Assembly (NCBI GenBank): GCA_964387585.1
Contig: CAYLWW010000064.1
Span: forward strand, 1-8,549
DNA: 8,549 nucleotides
Direction: 5' to 3'
Source: CAYLWW01 sp964387585
GTDB taxonomy: Bacteria > Pseudomonadota > Alphaproteobacteria > Rickettsiales > Midichloriaceae
Below the pieces are notes generated by a model that did no database searches, was not told the origin of the DNA, and saw only the letters and a list, made by a program, of their open reading frames with translations. Positions 6,804 to 8,549 of the stretch are shown here, piece after piece (position 1 is the stretch's first letter; each line of letters opens with the position of its first letter). A program made the translations under genes and the position numbers.

Positions 6804-7019
6804 TTATTTTACTGTTGCGTCCTTTGGGTTCGGGACCACCGTTTTGTCTGGCTTATTTGATTTGTCGGTTTTTTTTCTGATCTCTTTTGGAATATCAATG
6901 ATGATGCCTTCATCAGTGATGATGCCCTGAGCTTTGAGCTCAGCAGCTTTGGAGCGCATCATATCTGCGGTTTCTCCTACTTTGAATACTGAATATGGTT
7001 TGAGAAATTTTACTAACAT
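6804..7019 (-). CDS. Small basic protein of unknown function in the tail operon
   Basis: This 71-residue protein has two parts. Residues 1-44 (MLVKFLKPYSVFKVGETADM and on to about IIIDI) resemble the small 'vkfLk.Y..yk.Ge.a.m....A..L...G.i' proteins often found beside phage capsid or tail genes. Residues 45-71 are lysine- and proline-rich, probably disordered, and carry a strong net positive charge in the KEIRKKTDKSNKPDK stretch. No catalytic motif, signal peptide or membrane segment is visible. The gene sits between the tail terminator gene (9-base gap) and the tail tube gene (31-base gap), so it is co-transcribed with structural genes. The role is not known. A structural or assembly role at the head-tail interface is only inferred from position. 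Confidence 0.75.
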   Translation of the reverse strand: MLVKFLKPYSVFKVGETADMMRSKAAELKAQGIITDEGIIIDIPKEIRKKTDKSNKPDKTVVPNPKDATVK

Positions 7020-7028
7020 CTTGATATT

Positions 7029-7412
7029 TTATTTATAAATTATAGTGAAATCCTGTATAAATCGCTTCACTTCAGCTACATCATTGCCATCATTGTAAGC
7101 CCTTGCGAAGTCTATGAGCGTGATGATATTGTCTCTATATCCGATCATCTCAGTCCTGATATCATCCCTTATGGCTTCGAGCGTCATATAGGCATCTTTA
7201 TGCCCGATCACTTCTATCCTGTAAGTGCTTTCGTATGTTCTGGTGTCAGATGTCAGGTCCTTGCTGCCTTCGCTATTGGTGGTCATATCTTTGATCAGGA
7301 TGATGCCTGTAGTACTCTGCAGGTTTACATTCTGATCTAAGAAGTCCATGTACACGGACACACTAGGAAATGCATCTCTTATAAGCTCATATATGATCTG
7401 TGATATCTTCAT
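7029..7412 (-). CDS. Tail terminator/completion protein (DUF3168/gpU-like)
   Basis: This 127-residue protein has the pattern expected of tail terminators: an N-terminal helix (MKISQIIYELIRDAFP), a strand with TTGIILIKDM at 34-43, a strand YESTYRIEVIGHKDAYMTLE at about 60-79, a helix of 'IRDDIRTEM' type at 81-89 and a terminal strand FIQDFTIIYK. These proteins form a ring that caps the growing tube and makes the surface for joining to the head. The family assignment rests on size, strand-helix order and location between the gp10-like and tube genes, since sequence identity in this family is low. Its ATG overlaps the upstream TGA (ATGA), indicating coupled translation. Confidence 0.65.
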   Translation of the reverse strand: MKISQIIYELIRDAFPSVSVYMDFLDQNVNLQSTTGIILIKDMTTNSEGSKDLTSDTRTYESTYRIEVIGHKDAYMTLEAIRDDIRTEMIGYRDNIITLIDFARAYNDGNDVAEVKRFIQDFTIIYK

Positions 7413-7834
7413 ATGTCAAATCCCCTTATAGATTTACCAGCTTTGTCAAATTCCTTTTTGATCTCAGTCCTTAGATTGTCCAGTATCTGGTTTTTGGTCT
7501 CGTCGTAGGTCTCTAGTATGAATGGCTGACCTTCTACACGTTTGCCAGATGGATGTATAAATCCAAACTCTATCAGATTGGCATGATTACCGCCACCTTT
7601 GCCGTAGCTAGGACCTATCATGATCGACTTTTTGCGCTTTCGCGAAGGGATAAACTTAATGGATCGCTCTAGATTGCCTGTATCTCCTACGGGTGCTTTT
7701 GCTTTCATCGTGGTGACAGCTATCTTGCTGGCTCTACGGAGCAATGTTTTGGCCTGTATGGATTTGTCTAGATACTTCATCAAGTCTCCAGCATTGCTCA
7801 TCACTCTAGCTATCTGTTGATCTACGGTACTCAT
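7409..7834 (-). CDS. HK97 gp10-like head-tail/tail protein
   Basis: This 141-residue protein carries the diagnostic HK97-gp10 pattern: KAPVGDTGNLERSI at 46-59, a basic strand (PSRKRKKSIMIGPSYGKG) around 63-80, HANLIEFGFIHPSGK at 84-98 and QPFILETYDETK at 103-114. Proteins of this family are small neck or tail-completion components made between the head-closure and tail-terminator genes in many siphoviruses. The very basic RKRKK run at 65-69 is unusual but fits contact with nucleic acid or an acidic partner surface. It overlaps the upstream gene by ATGA at 7831-7834 and the downstream one by ATGA at 7409-7412, so the three neck genes form a coupled unit. Confidence 0.85.
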   Translation of the reverse strand: MSTVDQQIARVMSNAGDLMKYLDKSIQAKTLLRRASKIAVTTMKAKAPVGDTGNLERSIKFIPSRKRKKSIMIGPSYGKGGGNHANLIEFGFIHPSGKRVEGQPFILETYDETKNQILDNLRTEIKKEFDKAGKSIRGFDI

Positions 7835-8181
7835 ACTACTGCTTTGGCTTTGATGATGAGAAATCTATTCGGATACCTGGTATCATCGATGCTGATGATA
7901 TCGTACTTCTTGCCGTCGTATTCTATCCAGTCTGTTATCGTAAGTGGTGATATATACCTGATCACGATCTCAGGTGTCTGCACTTGTGTCTCTTTGTCCA
8001 CCAATGTGCTTTCGTCCATCTGTCTAGGCTGTCGTATGCGAGCCTGTACCGTGGTGACCGATGTGGTGTGTGTCTTATGACCTAGCACGTTGGCATTGCT
8101 GGACACGATACGTTTTATCACTATACGATGACGTAGATCAGCGATGCGGATATGCCCTTCTAGCTGCCTACTTTGCTTCAT
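7831..8181 (-). CDS. Head closure / head-tail joining protein (SPP1 gp16-like)
   Basis: This 116-residue protein fits the phage head-tail joining family. IADLRHRIVIKR at 13-24 is the typical N-terminal strand, VQARIRQPR at 45-53 the central 'v.A.i' strand, and EIVIRYISPLTITDWIEYDG with KKYDIISIDDTR at 71-102 gives the common 'I.iRy...it...ri.y.gk.YdI..idd' core. Such proteins sit below the portal and adaptor and close the DNA channel after packaging. The N-terminal leader of about 12 residues before the conserved core is slightly long. The start ATG lies inside the end of the preceding gene (14-base overlap), and it is the only Met available before the core, so the start is fairly secure. This gene marks the window as a full head-plus-tail virus and not a headless tail particle. 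Confidence 0.8.
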   Translation of the reverse strand: MKQSRQLEGHIRIADLRHRIVIKRIVSSNANVLGHKTHTTSVTTVQARIRQPRQMDESTLVDKETQVQTPEIVIRYISPLTITDWIEYDGKKYDIISIDDTRYPNRFLIIKAKAVV

Positions 8182-8398
8182 CTGCTATGATTTGCGTACG
8201 ACTGTGGAAATGAAATACTGACCTTACTATGTAAAGAACTTTCATGTACATGATACTATCACCAGCTACGATATTTCTCTTTTTGAATGTAGAGATTACC
8301 ACCAACTCTCTACCATCCAGTGATAGATAAGCAAGCTGTACCAAACTACTTGCCGTGATGGTGCCTTCTGGTGATGCTGGTGTATGATGTATGTACAT
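8168..8398 (-). CDS. Unrecognised 76-residue protein upstream of the head-closure gene
   Basis: The frame is closed upstream by TAG at 8420-8422, and the first ATG is at 8396-8398. The product (MYIHHTPASPEGTITASSLV at the start, SRTQIIADEAK at the end) appears beta-rich, with strands around LVQLAYLSL, ELVVISTF and MYMKVLYIVRSVFHF. It has no signal peptide or catalytic motif, and I recognise no family. It overlaps the head-closure gene by 14 bases, which supports real coupled translation. Its position would suit a head-tail adaptor, but it is shorter than gp6-like connectors and lacks their helical look, so that role is not claimed. Internal Met codons at residues 50 and 52 would give much shorter products. 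Confidence 0.6.
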   Translation of the reverse strand: MYIHHTPASPEGTITASSLVQLAYLSLDGRELVVISTFKKRNIVAGDSIMYMKVLYIVRSVFHFHSRTQIIADEAK

Positions 8399-8402
8399 AA
8401 TA

Positions 8403-8410
8403 CAAATGTA
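8403..8410 (-). promoter_or_regulatory. Possible Bacteroidota -7 promoter element (TACATTTG)
   Basis: On the minus strand TACATTTG matches the Bacteroidota consensus TAnnTTTG and lies four bases before the ATG at 8398. No TTTG/TTG element is seen about 20 bases upstream at the -33 position. Transcription from it would begin at or near the start codon, giving an almost leaderless message. The same octamer also occurs inside the tape measure gene, so chance is a real explanation. Confidence 0.2.
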
Positions 8411-8452
8411 GGCATGTAGCTATGGGTAGTTGTTACGGGATGTAACGTGTGG

Positions 8453-8487
8453 ATAATTAGTAATTTGCAATTGGTAATTACTAATTA
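8453..8487. repeat. Five degenerate heptamers forming a perfect 12-bp inverted repeat
   Basis: The segment divides into five consecutive 7-mers: ATAATTA, GTAATTT, GCAATTG, GTAATTA and CTAATTA, all sharing an AATT core. The outer arms, TAATTAGTAATT (8454-8465) and AATTACTAATTA (8476-8487), are exact reverse complements around a 10-base centre. It could be a protein-binding dyad, or a fragment of the AT-rich heptameric intergenic repeats I associate with Bacteroidota. There is no adjacent U-tract. Confidence 0.7.
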
Positions 8488-8549
8488 ATAAGGCTTTATG
8501 GCTGATAAACTACTCTGAGTGGTGCGAGTAGATTGGTGAGTGAGTTGCT

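Larger units (their letters stand above)
8399..8549. other. AT-rich spacer before the neck genes
   Basis: No gene is supported across these 151 bases. They hold a GTTAC/GTAAC dyad (8432-8436 with 8442-8446), a heptamer-built inverted repeat (8453-8487) and a possible minus-strand promoter element (8403-8410). A minus-strand frame enters from the window edge and ends at TAA 8496-8498, reading NSLTNLLAPLRVVYQP. It could be the C-terminus of an upstream gene, but 17 codons are too few to judge. Confidence 0.5.

Noticed and set aside
6927..6943. CTGAGC/GCTCAG inverted repeat with a 5-base loop
   Set aside because: It is only 6 bp, lies within the small basic protein's coding sequence, has no U-tract and is expected by chance at this length.
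549..8181. A headless tail particle (tailocin) or contractile injection system
   Set aside because: A head-closure protein is present, and there is no sheath, spike or wedge gene, so an ordinary siphovirus tail module explains the layout better.
8402..8413. 12-mer ACAAATGTAGGC shared with 4056-4067
   Set aside because: About this many 12-base matches are expected by chance in a window this size, and one copy is plain coding sequence.
1..8549. CRISPR arrays, tRNA genes, insertion sequences or defence genes
   Set aside because: No regularly spaced direct repeats, cloverleaf-like segments, transposase motifs or defence-family proteins were found on either strand.

Overview
The window reads as the leftward-transcribed tail-morphogenesis module of a tailed phage or prophage of siphovirus type. 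Every gene I can support is on the minus strand, so transcription runs from high to low coordinates. The likely host is a member of the Bacteroidota. The DNA is AT-rich. Start codons are preceded by A/T-rich stretches rather than strong Shine-Dalgarno sites, and the hub protein, the frameshifted chaperone and the DUF5675 protein resemble those of Bacteroidota prophages. This host call is an inference from style and family resemblance, not from a marker gene.

In transcription order: 8549-8399 is a short AT-rich spacer with a perfect 12-bp inverted repeat made of degenerate heptamers. 8398-8168 is an unrecognised 76-residue protein. 8181-7831 is a head-closure/head-tail joining protein, 7834-7409 an HK97 gp10-like protein and 7412-7029 a tail terminator/completion protein. 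7019-6804 is a small basic protein of unknown role and 6772-6362 is the major tail tube protein. A strong intrinsic terminator follows at 6351-6314. The tail assembly chaperone is at 6289-6005, with a second domain in the -1 frame (6035-5649) reached through a canonical CCCAAAC slippery site. The tape measure protein is at 5647-2894, a large tail hub/tip protein at 2897-549 and a DUF5675 protein at 545-111. The N-terminus of a secreted protein (109-1) runs off the left edge.

The genes are tightly packed, with ATGA overlaps at 7834, 7412 and 2897 and gaps of 1-3 bases at 5648, 546-548 and 110, as expected for translationally coupled structural genes. The joining, gp10-like and terminator proteins finish the head-tail interface. 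The tube protein polymerises around the tape measure, which the G/GT-type chaperones keep soluble. The hub closes the distal end and probably carries host-contact domains. There is no sheath, no baseplate wedge set and no replication or lysogeny gene, so this is a non-contractile tail and only part of a phage genome.

The most informative signals beyond the gene list are the -1 frameshift site that joins two reading frames into a predicted 213-residue chaperone, the terminator placed just after the tube gene, a 78/79-residue tandem duplication inside the tape measure protein, an 11-bp perfect hairpin inside the same gene, and a dockerin-like calcium-loop motif in the DUF5675 protein.
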